A stretch of DNA of 64,000 nucleotides from Ovis canadensis (Eukaryota; Chordata; Mammalia; Artiodactyla; Bovidae): positions 17,834,501 to 17,898,500 of the forward strand of contig NC_091255.1 of assembly GCF_042477335.2 (NCBI RefSeq). Direction: 5' to 3'. The notes below the pieces were generated by a model. That model did not search any database and had not been told where the DNA came from. It worked only from the letters and a program-made list of their open reading frames with translations. Made by a program: the position numbers and the translations under genes. Below are positions 11,101 to 22,100 of the stretch, in pieces. Every line of letters begins with the position of its first letter. Position 1 is the stretch's first letter.

Positions 11101-13635
11101 CACGCACACACACACACATGCACACACGCACACAGGCACACGCACACACTTCTGGGGCTCCCTCAGCTCCCTCCCCAGGTCCTCCTGCATCAGCCCACGG
11201 CACAGACGGGGCTGGAGGCTCTACCTCGGAGGAGTCATAGGGATCGAGCTTGCCCCACGGGCTGCGGGGCCGGGCTGAGGGGCTGAGGGGGGCTGAGGCA
11301 GAGAAGTACTGCTGGCTGTCAGAGGGCTGGGGCCACGAGGGGGATTTGAACTCCAGGTCATCCTGGCAGAGGTCTGAAGCCTGGGGCCTCGGCTCCTGGA
11401 TTTGGGGCCTAGGCACCAAGGTCTTGGCCTCTGGTGGGTGGTAGGTCTCGCTTCCTGGGAAATCCGTCACGAACTTGTTCAGTTCTGCGTCATCCGCGTC
11501 CTCCAGAAAGCGCTTGATCTGAGGGTCAGGGGCGGGGTGGGGTAGGCGGGTCGGTGGCAGGAAGGGAAGAAGGAAGGAGCAAGACAAGAGAAGGCGAGAG
11601 GGAGAGAGGAAAGCACGTGTGGTTAGAAGGGAAAGGAGCTGCACAGGCGGCCAAGCCAGAGGAAGCGCTCGCCACCCTCCCCTGCTCACAGGCCTCCCGG
11701 CCCAAGGGTCCGGGACAGCAGGAGAGACCCCAGGGAGGCAGCGGCAGCCCCCGGCGCCCCAGCAGCCGCTCTGGGGACCCAGCAGCTCCGGTCTCCTTGC
11801 TCCCTCGCTACAGGGTGCTGGTCGAGGCTGCCCCTCCACGCCAGGGCCAGGACTGCCCTAGAGGCCAGGAAGCCAGGCCGAATGAGCGGAGCAGACAGAG
11901 GCATTAGAGCGGAGAGGAGTACGTGGCTCAGGACGGAAGGAGGGTGCAGACCGTCAGGACGGGTAGGGGCGGGAGGCGGGAGGGAGCCCGGGCGGGGAGA
12001 AAGGAGCCTCCAGCCCCGGGCGACTCAGGAGCCAGCAGGGGGCTCCTCACCTCCGGCCGCTGCAGCTCTGAGCTCCGGGACCGGGAGGGACCGGGAGCCG
12101 ACTCTCCCGGAGGTGTTCACTCCGGGAGCGCAGAGCAGCTGACCTGAGCCCCCTGATTCCACACCCTGAGCCTGGGTTCCAGGGGCGAAGGGGAAACGTG
12201 CCAGGGATGCTCGCGAGGGACCGAGTGAGGGAGGGTGGGAGGACACTGCAGAAAGCCCCCAGCCGTGAGGGTTGTAGAGGCGGAGGCACCACTGGCTGCG
12301 CCCTGCCCCCTGCCCCGAGCTAGGCTTCAGCTGGCAGTATTGGAAGGGGTCTGGCCTCGACATTGAAGCACATGGAGGGTGGGCAGACGGTGGCTGGCTC
12401 CTCTGCGGAGACCTGTTCCCCCACCATCTCCAGCTGGGAAGACAGGCCACGTCCCCCTTACTCTGACCCTCAGTTCTAGACCCTGAAGCTTCCTCTCTCC
12501 TTTGGGGGCCGGCCCCCTTCGTGGAGTGCCTGGCGGTGCTGGGCTCAGCTCTGCCTTACAATACCCACGTGCCATCCCCAGACAATGGACAAGGGCTGGC
12601 TTCACAGGCTGACTCACCCCCTGGGAATTGGCCAAGCTAGTGGGGGCTACCCCAGACCACTGTGGAGTCCCAGACAGGGGAGATAAGGCAGCCACCGTCT
12701 TCAGCAGGTTCCCAGCTACAGCGGGAAGAACGGAGGAATGCAGTCCTATGCATTGCCAGCTTTCTGCAGAGGGAAGGGACTAGAAGGGGGCTAGAGGGGA
12801 AAGCTGCCTAAGAGCTACTTCTGGGCTATAGCCTCTCAAGTGCCCCTGCCAGCTTAGAGCCACAGTCTCCAGGGCTTGCCTGGACAGGAAACGGGGCGCT
12901 TAGCCTGAAACTGGAACCAGTGTGTGGGGGCCAAGTGGCCAGAAGAGGCTGTCCTGAGGCAGGCCTGACCCAGCTGGCCTTTTCTCACCCACAGTATCTT
13001 TGGGGGCCGGTGGGGTGACCATTCATTCCGGTTTATGTTTGCTGTTCTAGCAGAATTGCCCCTTTCTACTCTTAAAAGTGTCCCAGCTCAGACGATTAAT
13101 TATACAGCAACGGGGAACGGATGGGGGTGGGAGGTGGGTGGAGTGTGTGTGACAGGTCTTGTTTTCTGGCAGCCCAGGAGTCTGGGGAATTTGGGGAAAT
13201 CCTGTCCCTCTGCACAACCCCACAGGAACCCAGAGTCCGTCTCGGGGGCAGACTGAGGGTGGGAGAGAGGGGACATTCTCCGCCTGGTTTCACCAGGAGC
13301 ACTGAGCCAGAGGGGCAGCAGCGAAGGGAGGAGGGAAGGCCCTGCCGGAGACCCCCAGCCTCCTGCAAACCTTCCAGGAGAGCCGCCAGCACCACTCTTC
13401 CTCCAGCGGGCACGGGAGGGACCCACAGGAGCTCCAACCAAGGGGTCAGGACCCCAGGGACCTCATCGGCCCCCGGCTCTGCCACGGAGCCAATCCTTCT
13501 CTGCCTTTGAGCCCCGATCCAGCCAACACAAGGGAGAAGACGAGGCAGGTCCACCCTTTCCCAGAGCAGCCTTACCCCAGCTTCAGCCCTCTCCTCGGGG
13601 ACAGAACTGCCTTGCCGTCCCAGGACACGGTCCAT
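5081..13635 (-). CDS. SEPTIN4: SEPTIN4 septin GTPase, complete (isoform 1-type)
   Basis: Twelve exons on the minus strand join in phase: 13635-13576, 11518-11225, 10836-10743, 10083-9997, 9543-9420, 6772-6638, 6524-6407, 6317-6216, 6016-5920, 5826-5664, 5504-5405, 5140-5081. They total 1434 nt, 477 residues plus stop, against 478 in human isoform 1 as I recall it. The protein has a variable proline-rich N-terminus, P-loop [13 protein letters not shown] switch II, AKAD G4 motif, the septin-specific element around LYPWG, and a short coiled coil. Septins bind GTP and polymerise into hetero-oligomeric filaments at the membrane cortex. SEPTIN4 is needed for the sperm annulus and works in brain. 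All introns are GT-AG. The start MDRV has G at -3 and +4. Two other N-termini and one alternative C-terminus are listed separately. Confidence 0.96.
5405..5504 (-). CDS. SEPTIN4: SEPTIN4 exon, start of C-terminal coiled coil
   Basis: This 100-bp exon runs from [17 protein letters not shown] to LIREKDEE. The acceptor is CCCTGTAG and the donor GTGAGG. The linker leaves the GTPase domain and starts the coiled coil. Confidence 0.95.
5664..5826 (-). CDS. SEPTIN4: SEPTIN4 exon, end of GTPase domain
   Basis: This 163-bp exon encodes [20 protein letters not shown] followed by the [15 protein letters not shown] stretch, a nearly invariant septin signature at the end of the septin unique element. The donor is GTATGG after ERNR. 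Confidence 0.95.
5920..6016 (-). CDS. SEPTIN4: SEPTIN4 exon with septin-specific LYPWG element
   Basis: This 97-bp exon encodes [20 protein letters not shown] and then [12 protein letters not shown]. The glycine-arginine and tryptophan residues contact the nucleotide and the neighbouring subunit at the G-interface in known septins. Confidence 0.95.
6216..6317 (-). CDS. SEPTIN4: SEPTIN4 exon with acidic loop
   Basis: This 102-bp exon is in phase 0 at both ends. It encodes [20 protein letters not shown] followed by [14 protein letters not shown]. The acidic run is typical of the SEPTIN1/2/4/5 group. Confidence 0.95.
6407..6524 (-). CDS. SEPTIN4: SEPTIN4 exon with G4 (AKAD) motif
   Basis: This 118-bp exon encodes [16 protein letters not shown] and then [22 protein letters not shown] is the guanine-specificity motif. 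When this exon is skipped by retention of the following upstream intron, the ARTS tail is read instead. Confidence 0.95.
6553..6637 (-). CDS. SEPTIN4: ARTS-type alternative C-terminus (retained intron)
   Basis: Reading through the donor at 6637 keeps the frame open for exactly 27 codons after ...SPFGHG. They begin [11 protein letters not shown] and end GQGCH, with a stop at 6555-6553. Human ARTS, an intron-retention product of SEPTIN4, has a unique 27-residue tail of closely similar wording as I remember it. With the ATG-only first exon the product would be 273 residues (human 274). ARTS is mitochondrial, binds and antagonises XIAP, and promotes apoptosis in germ and stem cells. Whether this transcript is made here cannot be read from DNA. 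Confidence 0.75.
6638..6772 (-). CDS. SEPTIN4: SEPTIN4 exon, central GTPase domain
   Basis: This 135-bp exon encodes [20 protein letters not shown] then [20 protein letters not shown] and PFGHG. These are classic septin stretches between G3 and G4. The donor GTACGG is the one whose retention gives the ARTS form. Confidence 0.95.
6773..9419 (-). other. SEPTIN4: Large SEPTIN4 intron
   Basis: A 2.6-kb intron between the switch II exon and the next exon. It holds two MIR-like remnants (near 7390-7560 and 8410-8520), a poly(A) tract near 8660, a minus-strand Bov-tA SINE and another MIR-like stretch near 9090-9180. No additional exon was found. Confidence 0.7.
8702..8890 (-). repeat. Bov-tA SINE
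   Basis: Typical ruminant Bov-tA in reverse orientation: AGTCACTAAGTCGTATCCGA, then GGCTCCTCTATCCATGGGA, ending ACCAGGGAAGCTT. It lies in a SEPTIN4 intron. Confidence 0.9.
9420..9543 (-). CDS. SEPTIN4: SEPTIN4 exon with switch II (DTPGFGD)
   Basis: This 124-bp exon encodes [20 protein letters not shown] then [20 protein letters not shown]. It holds switch I, with the threonines of the QTVEIT region, and the DTPG G3 motif. Confidence 0.95.
9997..10083 (-). CDS. SEPTIN4: SEPTIN4 exon with P-loop
   Basis: This 87-bp exon encodes [20 protein letters not shown] then RDRKLLSAE. The Walker A lysine and serine are intact, so GTP binding should be preserved. Confidence 0.95.
10465..10668 (+). repeat. 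Bov-tA SINE
   Basis: Full-type Bov-tA in forward orientation, from CCAGTGGCTCAGACGGTAAA through the Bov-A part (GGACAGAGAAGCC, GTCGGACACGACTGAGCAAC). It lies in the intron just before the P-loop exon. Confidence 0.9.
10743..10836 (-). CDS. SEPTIN4: SEPTIN4 exon leading into the GTPase domain
   Basis: This 94-bp exon encodes [20 protein letters not shown] then [11 protein letters not shown]. The basic KSVKKGF segment is the polybasic phosphoinositide-binding stretch before the P-loop. Confidence 0.95.
11096..11150. repeat. CA-rich microsatellite
   Basis: Impure (CA)n tract with interspersed G and T inside a SEPTIN4 intron, likely length-polymorphic. Confidence 0.85.
11225..11518 (-). CDS. 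SEPTIN4: SEPTIN4 common N-terminal exon
   Basis: This 294-bp exon (98 codons, phase 0 at both ends) starts [20 protein letters not shown] and ends [13 protein letters not shown]. The rest is proline/glutamine-rich and probably disordered. All alternative first exons join here at the codon ATC. The open frame runs on into both introns, but the splice sites (CCCTCAG acceptor, GTAGAG donor) mark the limits. Confidence 0.94.
11519..13575 (-). other. SEPTIN4: SEPTIN4 intron between alternative first exon and common exon
   Basis: Two kilobases of GC-rich unique sequence with CpG-rich patches around 11700-12120. No SINE or further exon was recognised. Confidence 0.6.
13576..13635 (-). CDS. SEPTIN4: SEPTIN4 first coding exon, isoform 1 type
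   Basis: Encodes [20 protein letters not shown] and ends with the donor GTAAGG. Human isoform 1 begins with a nearly identical 20 residues. It joins the common exon in phase 0. No ATG occurs in the open frame directly upstream, up to 13704. The surrounding sequence is not a CpG island, unlike the other first exon, so it is probably a tissue-restricted promoter. Confidence 0.92.
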
Positions 13636-16383
13636 GTCCCACGCTTCAGACTCCCTGTCAGCAAGCTCTAGGTCTAATTTTATCTGCCAGGCAAAGTTCC
13701 TCACGCACAGAAACAGCCTGGTCTTGATGCTCTTCTAACCCGGCGTCCTGACTTGCTCCTCTCCCTTTCTCTCTGACCCCCCTGTCTCTGTCAGGGGCCA
13801 AAAAAGCCTGTGGAATGTGCTTCCCCACCCCTCCCCCCTCCCTTCCCTTGGCTCCCACCCTCCAAGGACAGCTCAGCTGCAGCGGGACCGCTGCTTTCCT
13901 CTGCAGTCCCATCCTCCTCTGATTGGCTCCCCGGTGATGCCTGCCCGCTGCCTGCCCTGGTGGGCACAGCACCAGCTTCCCAAGTCCATCTGCAGGCTCC
14001 TGATCCACTTGGCTTCTCTTGTTAACCCCCAAGGATGCCGAGGCCTGTCGGGGGGTTGAGCCCTGTCCCCAAGGTGACCTGGTCCAGGAGACTTCATCCC
14101 CAAAGGATTCTGACCTCTCTCTTTCACCTTAACTTCAAGCAGTACTGCAGTAGGGTGGGGTGTCCCACAGCCCCCTGTGTGTAGGTTCTTATGGGAATGG
14201 ACCCACTTTTCTTCCCAGAGTCGCTGTGCGCTCCTCCCAGCAAAGAACTGCACTACCCTCAGAAATCGCCTTCAGAGATTTCCCTGTGGAGGGCCCCAGG
14301 TGCAGCGGGGCCTTTGCCACACAGACGCTTTCCATCCTGGGATACCTGCCCTCTCAACTCTGCCAAATCCCTTCCATCCCCCCGTCAGTCTCAGGGAGTC
14401 AGCTGCTAACACTTGGTCTCTGTGGGGCATGACCTCGGGTGAAGGAGAGGCTGGCATCCCAGAGGCTTCCAAGTTACCGATCAGGCAGGCGGGAAACGCG
14501 TAAAGAGGGACCTGGCTGGGAGTGAGCGCATGGAGCACCTGACTGGCATACAGCAGGCCAGTGTTTCTGGTTTGGCTAGAACCACCCTTTGTGATTCTGA
14601 ACAGTGTCTTAATTTCAGGGCCTTAATGTCCAAATGTGAGTGGCCCTTCCCTGTCCCAGGAAGGCTGAGGAAAGCAAGCACTCCCAGATGACAGGTACAC
14701 CTCAAGCTGCTTTGAACCTGGAGAGAGGAGGGACAGCTCAGGTCACAGGATGATTATTAACATGAGCCGGTCATTCTTTCTATATGCCAATTAAGCCCTG
14801 CTGGGGGGCTCCCAGGCTGGGGAGCTCTCCCCACTGATCTCCCAAGCACCTGGGTCCCTCATCTCCTTTCACAAAGAGACCCTCACAGACAAGTTTGGCT
14901 TGTCACGAACCTGTCAGCCTAAGGACCGGGCTGGCTTGAGGCCAGGGGCCTGAGGCTGAGGACTCTGGTCGTGACAGGGTGTCTTTAATTACAGAGGAAC
15001 AGGCCAATTACAACTCGGCCAAGTTGAAGCCCCAAGACCTCAGCTGAACTGAACTTAATGTGTGGCAGAAAAAGCCTTCCTCGGCCCCTGCCCTAGGGAC
15101 ACTTGGCACTAGGAACAATCAGAGCTCCCCTCGGCTCCCATCCCGATACCATCAGTTGTCTGTCCCCACGTGGGGAGAAGGATGCGGGCAGAGATAAAGG
15201 CAGGCACCACTTGGTCTCTCCCAGGAACCCCCCGTGGGGAAGGTCACAGTGTCACCCAGACTTCCTGGCCAAGACTTGGGCCTCAGCCTGGACACAGCTT
15301 GACAGAGGAGAGACCAAAAGGTTGGCCTGTCTAGACCTGGAAGCTCCTGATTCCACAGGGCCCAAGGAGCTCCTTTCTGGAGGCTGCCCACAGCCAACAT
15401 CCTGCCCCACAGGCTGGCAACAGATCCCCTGCTCCTGTAAACAGCCTGTGCCTCCCACGCAGAGGCCAAAGGCGAGGGGGCTTCCAGGCCGGGAGCAGAA
15501 GCTGGCACAAGGCCCGAAGGCCTGACACCCAGCACAGCGTGTTTGTGGCAGGCTCTGGCCTTGAGGGCAGGACAAGAGCTGGCACCCTCACAGTCAAACT
15601 TCAACACTTCCTACCTCGGGGGTCTCCGGAGAGGTGGGCTGCTTCTCCACCCATGGCAGGCAGGTGGCAGGAATGAGTTCCCTCCACCCCTCATCACTGC
15701 AGAGGGACCTGGTTTGGGGAGGGGGGTGGGGGGGACAGGTAGGATGCTGCAAGAGGAAGATTCCCTAGGGTCCCTGTCTCAGGAGCAGAGGGATGTGGGG
15801 TGCTGGGTGGCCGCCCTCTCTCAGAGGTCCCTGGGCAGAGGGTGCTGTTTGAAGGGCCTAGGAGCGGCCCCTTGCCAGGCGGTGGGGAGGAGGGCCCAAG
15901 CGGCTCACCAGCCCTCTCGGGGAGACAGGCAGTGTTTGTGAGCCTCCTGTGTATTTTCCAAAGGAAGTTGCTGCTGGTCCCTGAGCCCTGGCTAGGTGGG
16001 GGTGAGGAAGGGTCACCCAGGTAACAGCTGACCCAGGCAAGGGCGGGGACCCTCAACTCCGCCTCTGCCGGACTCGCTCGCCCCAGCCCACCTGCGCGTC
16101 TCGACCGGCGCCTTCTCCCCACCCTGCACGAACCCATCCCTTCGTCCAAAAACCGGGCAGCACCCCGGGGCCGGGGCCCACTCCGTGTCTGCTCGGATCA
16201 GAAGGAGAAACTTGGGAGCAGCGACGCAGTGTCGTCCGCCACCCGCGCCTGCCCGTGCCCGCCGCGGGCGACAGCGCCTCCAGCCCCGCGCAGCCGGGGC
16301 TGCAGCGCCGCGGGTCTCGGCGAAGCCGCCCGGGAGCGGCGGGCCCTGCGCGCCCGGCCCTGCCCCGCGCCCGCCCGCCTTAC
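13636..16383 (-). other. SEPTIN4: Region between the two SEPTIN4 first exons
   Basis: Unique-looking sequence containing the presumed promoter of the 13.6-kb first exon and intronic sequence of the CpG-island form. No repeat of note and no extra exon was recognised. Confidence 0.55.
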
Positions 16384-16660
16384 CATGGCTGCAGCCCGGG
16401 CCGGGCCGGCTCCGCCTGGACAGCGCCCGAGCGACCCGCGGCCGGAGCTGCGCGCCGACCTCGCCGCACCGCCGGCCCCCTCCCGCCACCCCGAGAGCGG
16501 ACAGTCTGGGGGCGGGGCCCGCGGCTGGGGCGGGGCGGGGCGGCCCCGGGGCGGGGCCTGCACCTTCGCGGCGCGCGGGCTCGCGCGGGCTGAGCCGGGG
16601 GCCGCCGGCCTGTGTGTGGGCCTTGCAGCTCGCGACCCCCGGAGGCAGGGTGCGGAGAGG
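16040..16660 (-). promoter_or_regulatory. SEPTIN4: CpG-island promoter of SEPTIN4
   Basis: Dense CpG island with GC boxes (GGGGCGGGGCC-type repeats near 16510-16560) surrounding the ATG-ending first exon. No TATA box is evident. It should drive the shorter SEPTIN4 and ARTS forms. Confidence 0.75.
16384..16386 (-). CDS. SEPTIN4: SEPTIN4 alternative first exon contributing only ATG
   Basis: The minus strand reads GGCTGCAGCC then ATG followed at once by the donor GTAAGG (16383-16378). Spliced to 11518 it gives M-IKRFLED, exactly the start of the human isoform 2 form as I recall it, and a 458-residue protein. The upstream part of this exon is 5' UTR of unknown length within the CpG island. Confidence 0.8.
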
Positions 16661-17395
16661 CGATCAGGCAGGGCTTCGCTGGTCATCTGGCTCTCCCTGA
16701 GCCCCTCAAGAGTGGCCTGCCCAGGCGGCGCGGCACTGCGGGGGCTTGAGCCGGTCCCCAAAGAAAAAGGAAGGGCCCACCTGGCACCGCCTAGAGAAGC
16801 CTTTGGAAGGAGAGGGGAGTTTGCCCCATGGGTTGGAGAGAAACAGTTACCCTGGAGAGTCCACAAGGTTTGTGGGAATTGTACAGATCGTCCATACCCT
16901 CTGTATACCTCCTAAAGTGGATGTCAGAGACTCCCCACCTCCAGCCAAGCTGTGAAGGAGAGGCAGCAGGTTCCCTTCGTGCAGGACCCTAGATTAAAGA
17001 TTAAAGAGGATTTGCTGCATAAACTATCCTGGGATCATCTGCTGGAAGAGTGGAAGGGAGAGGCCGAATAGCCTTTCTGGGCAGTGAAGCCTTGCGTGGG
17101 GCTGTGGAAGGTGCAGGGGGCCTCAGGAGAGACCAGGCTGGGCAAGCAGGTGAGATGCTGTGGAGACAGATGCCCCAGCAGCTTTAGAAGCATTAGTGGT
17201 GCAGGAGGGTGAGCAGAAGCTCAGAGAAAGTAGATGCTTGGGGCGGGGAGTTGGTGGGGATTTCCTGAGCTAATACGGGTCTGAGCTGGTCAGGCTTCTG
17301 TAGAAGTTTCCAGAAGCATGCCCCTCTGTGACATCTAAGAGTCCTCTTCCAGGACAGACTGAGAGGCCCCAGTACATTCTGGACAAAACTAAGGC

Positions 17396-17665
17396 CATGG
17401 CATCCCATTCCAGTACTCTTGCCTAGAAAATTCCATGGACAGAGGAGCCTGCTAGGCTGCAGTCCATGGGGTCGCGAAGAGTCGGACATGACTGAGCGAC
17501 TTCACATTCACTTTTCACTTTCATGCATTGGAGAAGGAAATGGCAACCCACTCCAGTGATCTTGCCTGGAGAATTCCAGGGACGGGGGAGCCTGGTGGGC
17601 TGCCGTCTCTGGAGTCGCACAGGGTCGGACAAGACTGAAGCGACTTAGCAGAAGCAGCAGCAAGG
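17396..17665 (+). repeat. Bov-A2 SINE (dimer)
   Basis: Two successive Bov-A units (CATTCCAGTACTCTTGCC and CACTCCAGTGATCTTGCC) are separated by the TTCACTTTTCACTTTCATGC linker characteristic of Bov-A2. Confidence 0.92.
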
Positions 17666-19042
17666 CCACACATGGCCCCCTCTATTGGTAGGAGTGCCAG
17701 AGGCCTGCCTACACTCTTTGGATCTGATCCACGGCCTGGTGGTCTTGGTTGGGATCCGTCAAACTCAGCTGGGTACCCCGGGTGAGATCAGATTCGGAAA
17801 ACATGGGGCTGCCATTAAATATCTGGCAGCGGTGGAAGGGAGGAAAGAAGGGGTGTCATTCCTTAAAGAAGTCAGGGCATTCAGGAGCCAGCAAGTCAAA
17901 GAGAAAACTTTTTATCTGGGTAACCTCACTTCACCTCTCTAGGCTCACTTCCCATACCTCAAAATGGGGGAATTAAACTAAGCTAGAGACCAGCAGATTG
18001 GCTCCAATGAGAGGCAACCTCTGAAAATATAGGAGGTTCCTGGAAAAGGTCCAGGGTAGATCAGGAGATATGAAGCTCTACTCAGGAAAACAAACACATA
18101 AAGGAGTTCCTTTCGAGAGAAACCAGTGTCTGTTGGAAGTCTGCAGAAACAGCAGCACTTGCTGCCGTTGGACCCAAATGTCAAATTCGGGCTACACAAA
18201 GCCCCTCTGTTAGGATCTAGCTGCAGCCCCTAGTTCTCCTGTCCACACTCCTCATAGGAAACCTCTAGGGTATTTCAGCCCTCGAGGCCTGGGCTGGGGG
18301 TGCTGGGGCCAAAGGAGAAAGCCTACATCAAGGAGGACAGGCCCCGTCACAGAGTCTTGTTTTTCACAATCATAATGTGCCTCCTGCCCCCGGTTCTGGC
18401 TGCTGTCCAAGCACAGACACAACTCAGCTAGCAGCTCATCCTCTGCTGCAGCTGGAATCCCAGGCTTTGCTCTGGCACTGGCTGCCCAGACCCCAAAGAG
18501 CCCCGTTTCATGAGACATGTTGGTGCCCGCTTGCTTGGAGGGAAGCGAAGTCCCAAGAGAGACTGGGGACCATGAAATTCATCCCTAAGCCAAGAATCTT
18601 GGGGACTTGATGGTCACAGGCCCAGCAGGAGGCATGGGCTGGGCAAAACTAAAAGTCTAAGACAGACTTTGGGTCACTCTACCTACACAACTCCACACGC
18701 TCACACTGCTGAAATTCAGGAGTCTCCGTGAGAACTTGGCCTGGGAATAAGTCCCTGAGATAATTGCCAAAATTATCTCAGTGTCTGCAATTCCCTTCCC
18801 TTCCCTGTGTTTCTGAAAGAGAGGACTGTTCTACCCTCAACACCAACTCTCATGTTCTATGTCGGGACAGGTGGAGTTGGACACTTGGATGCAGGGCTGA
18901 CATACAGCAGCCCTCACACGAGTCACTGACCACTGAGCACTTGGCACCACCCCCAGCCAGCAGGTAGCCTGGCCAACCTTGCCTCAGTACCCTCAGCTCC
19001 TGGGGCTCTGGCTGTCTCTCCCTCTTGAAATTCAACATCCCA

Positions 19043-19158
19043 GGAGTTCCCTGGAGGCCTAGTGGTTCGGATTCCATGCTTTCACTGCTAGGGCCTGGGT
19101 TCAACCCCTGTTGGGGAACTGAGATCCCGCAAGCCATGCAGGCAGGAAAAAAGAAAAA
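19043..19158 (+). repeat. tRNA-derived SINE (CHR type)
   Basis: GGAGTTCCCTGGAGGCCTAG, GGTTCAACCCCTGTTGGGG and an A-rich tail. Near-identical 15-bp flanks (AAATTCAACATCCCA and AAATCCAATATCCCA) are its target duplication. Confidence 0.85.
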
Positions 19159-22100
19159 GAAATCCAATATCCCACCAGGCATTGATGTCCTTGACTAGAG
19201 TAACATTTCTTGGATACTGCTGGAGTGAGGTATTCAAACCAAGTGTCTGGAGATTAGACACTTGTCTCGCACAGGGGGTAACTCTTCTGGGAAACTTGTA
19301 TCTGCAAAAACAGCCCCAGTCTGCTGTCCTGGGCTCCTTCCACTTAGGCCAGGCCAATGTGGTCCGTATGGAAACCTCCTAGCCCCGCCTCCACTGGATC
19401 TTTGCTGCCCAACCCTGGGTAAAGGGTGTACAGCCCAGATATGTCAAACAGGGATGCTGTACTTGGGCCAAGGCAGGGCCCAGGTTCAAAGCCAAGATTA
19501 AAGAGTAATTACCACCAGAAATCAGGATTTCAGATCTGCCTGACTAGCAAAGACCACTTTAGTCTCTCGGTAGCAGTTTCCTTTAAGCGGTGCAAGAGCT
19601 AATAGTACCCGTGCCCCAGAGGTGCTGAGTCAGTGATAATTTAAGTCAGCGAGCCCTGGCGGAGCCGAAGGTCTATCTATCTCTGGGTTGTATCTTTCAA
19701 GGAAACCTTAGCCAGTCTGTACATCAAGGTCTGCACAGAGAGGCAAGAAACCAAAATACCCTGAGCCCCACTCCTCCTCTCATTGTTCCCCAGTGTTTCA
19801 TGATCCTGGGACAGGCGTGAGATGTAGGCGGCAAGGTCAGGGAACATGGTGTTTCCTGGCACCTGCTGAATGGCTGCAGCAAGGGACAGGAGCCAGCCAG
19901 AGAGCCCTTCCAACATTCTCTGTGCAGCAGGGCAGGGCATAGGAGGCCCAGGGGTGGAAGGGACTTACACGCCTCCTAATGCTGCTACCCATTGTGTGTC
20001 TGACACCCTCTAAGGCCCCCTTCCCTTGACCTTCCAGCCTCTGCTTAAATATCTTCCCTGGTCAAACCCTCACTGACTCTTAACAACTGCCCTTCAATCT
20101 TTGGGTGGTGAATTACCAAGGTCTTCATTACCGAGCCAAAATCTGCCTCCTCCTGGTCGTTCCCCTCCAAGTGCCTCCGTGCTAGAAGCTTTGCTGAATC
20201 ATTGCCCTGGACTTTGTCCTTTGATATTCAGTTCCTTTCAAGAGACCCATCTGTATGCTTTTCTCTCCAGGTCAACCACAAGCCCCTCAAGGACAGGAGA
20301 ATGTTCTCTATTTTAACCTCTACTCATTTCCATTCAGCATATATGTCATGTGATGTTTGTCTAGGTGACCAGGCCTCTGCCCCCAAGAGATGTCTGATCA
20401 ATATGGATGGACTGAGAGGATCCACTGATTAGTTTCCACTCTGATTTTGGAGACAGACAAGCCCCAAGGCTCTGGGCTTTGCTGACCCGTAGCCTGCCCT
20501 TTAATCTGGCAGTTTCCCAGCTCACACCCACCTCCCAGCCTCTCGGTTCAAATGCAGAGACACAGATCTTACCCCTACTACAACCTTTGCTCTCACAGTT
20601 CTTGATATGTAAAGGTGCTGCTGAAATATCACCAGTTATCTTCCAGGAATATGTGACTACAGAAAAAGGGTTTATATACCACATAGCCCTTGAGGCAAGA
20701 TGCTCCCCAGAGACTGAGCAAGCTCTGAGCTTTGGTGTCCTCATCTCTGAAACAGGGAGAGAAAGTCTACCTAAGTTTGCTATGAAGAGTTACTAAGACA
20801 ACACACGTAGTGTTGGGAGAATCACTAAAATGAATGGTGGCTACTATCTCAGCTAACACCAAAATTATCAACACCACACCAGCAACTGTCAACTGTGACT
20901 ATTTCAAATGCCTTCCCTCCAAAGAATTAGGCGTGTGCTTGTGTAATGGGTGTAGAGGGATGGGAGAAAAGCCTTCAAGTGACACGGGAATGGCCACACT
21001 GCCACCAACTGCAGAGTCAGCTTCTCCAGTTAGTCAGCACTCTATCTCTAGAGAACAGGTCTTGGTTTCAGACTTACTGAACTGAGTTCCCCAAAACAGC
21101 CACCGCTGAGATCCTGGGAGTGAGATGATTTTGCCAGCAGTAGGTGTGCCGAAGAAAGGGCTTTGGTTGGCCCAGCGCCCCCGCCCAGGGTAGGAGTCGG
21201 CGTGCCCCTCAAGAACTGCCTCCATCCTGTCCCCCTCCTCTAGGCTGCCCTCAGCCCCCAAGGGGCAGCTGTCTCTTGCTTCTCCCCCACTGACAGCAGC
21301 TGGGCCAAAGGCAGCTGAGCAGAGGCGGGGAAGGGGCATGGTCACTTCTGCCGCTCAGGGCAGCCTTCTTCTGGCTAAACAGCTGTCAGATGGCTTCTGC
21401 ATTACTGACTTGCTTTCGCATCCAAGTGGGCATCTGAAGCAAAGCTCCCTAGTCGGCTGGGGTCCACTGCCTCTCATCTTCCTTGAAAAACCCACCATTT
21501 CAAACACCACCAAAACACTCCAACAGAAATGTGTGATGTTGGAGACGGGTTCCAGGCAGGGAATGAAGTAGCTTCTGGAAAGGCACTAGCAAGCCCAAAA
21601 CGGATGCGGCAGATTCTTCCCTATGTGTGCTCATTCTGGGTGGAACTATAAGAACGAAAAGACCTTGCCATCAAGCTGGGGAAGAAGGCAGAGCATCTTC
21701 CTGCCCTCACTTTGTAGGCAGAGGAAGTGATCTGCCTGCGTCTTCCACAGGAGGTGGAGCACCACCCCCCCGCCCTGTGCTGCCAGAGGCGCTCACTGAG
21801 GTGCCACACCACCTGTCCTAGGGCGACCCACTGTCCAGGTTTGCTCAGCACTCAGGGACCTCCCAGGATGCAGCACTTTCAGTGTGAAAGTCAGGAACGG
21901 CCAGGGCAAACCCTGGGAGTTGGTCAACCTAGCCTGTCCCCAGAATAGCGAGTCTGGGCCGGAGGTCACCACCCTCCCACCCTGCTCTCGATTTGGCTGC
22001 CCGTGGTAGCTGCAACGAACAGGGTAACATCTGACAGGAAAAGCAGCGGGGTGGTGAGGGTCAGGCTGCCATAAAAAGCCTCCCGAGGTGTCCTGCCCCA

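Noticed and set aside
10865-11286. CA-rich plus-strand frames encoding His/Thr repeats
   Set aside because: Products of the microsatellite.
10865-11839. 324-codon minus-strand open frame
   Set aside because: Only 11225-11518 of it is SEPTIN4 coding; the remainder is intron read-through, shown by splice sites and the human pattern.
13096-13704. 202-codon minus-strand open frame around the SEPTIN4 first exon
   Set aside because: It begins at a GTG, not ATG; only MDRV to AEAG (13635-13576) is supported before the GTAAGG donor.
16198-16915. Long open frames on both strands in the CpG island
   Set aside because: GC-rich sequence has few stops; the composition is Ala/Arg/Gly/Pro and no domain or splice support is seen.
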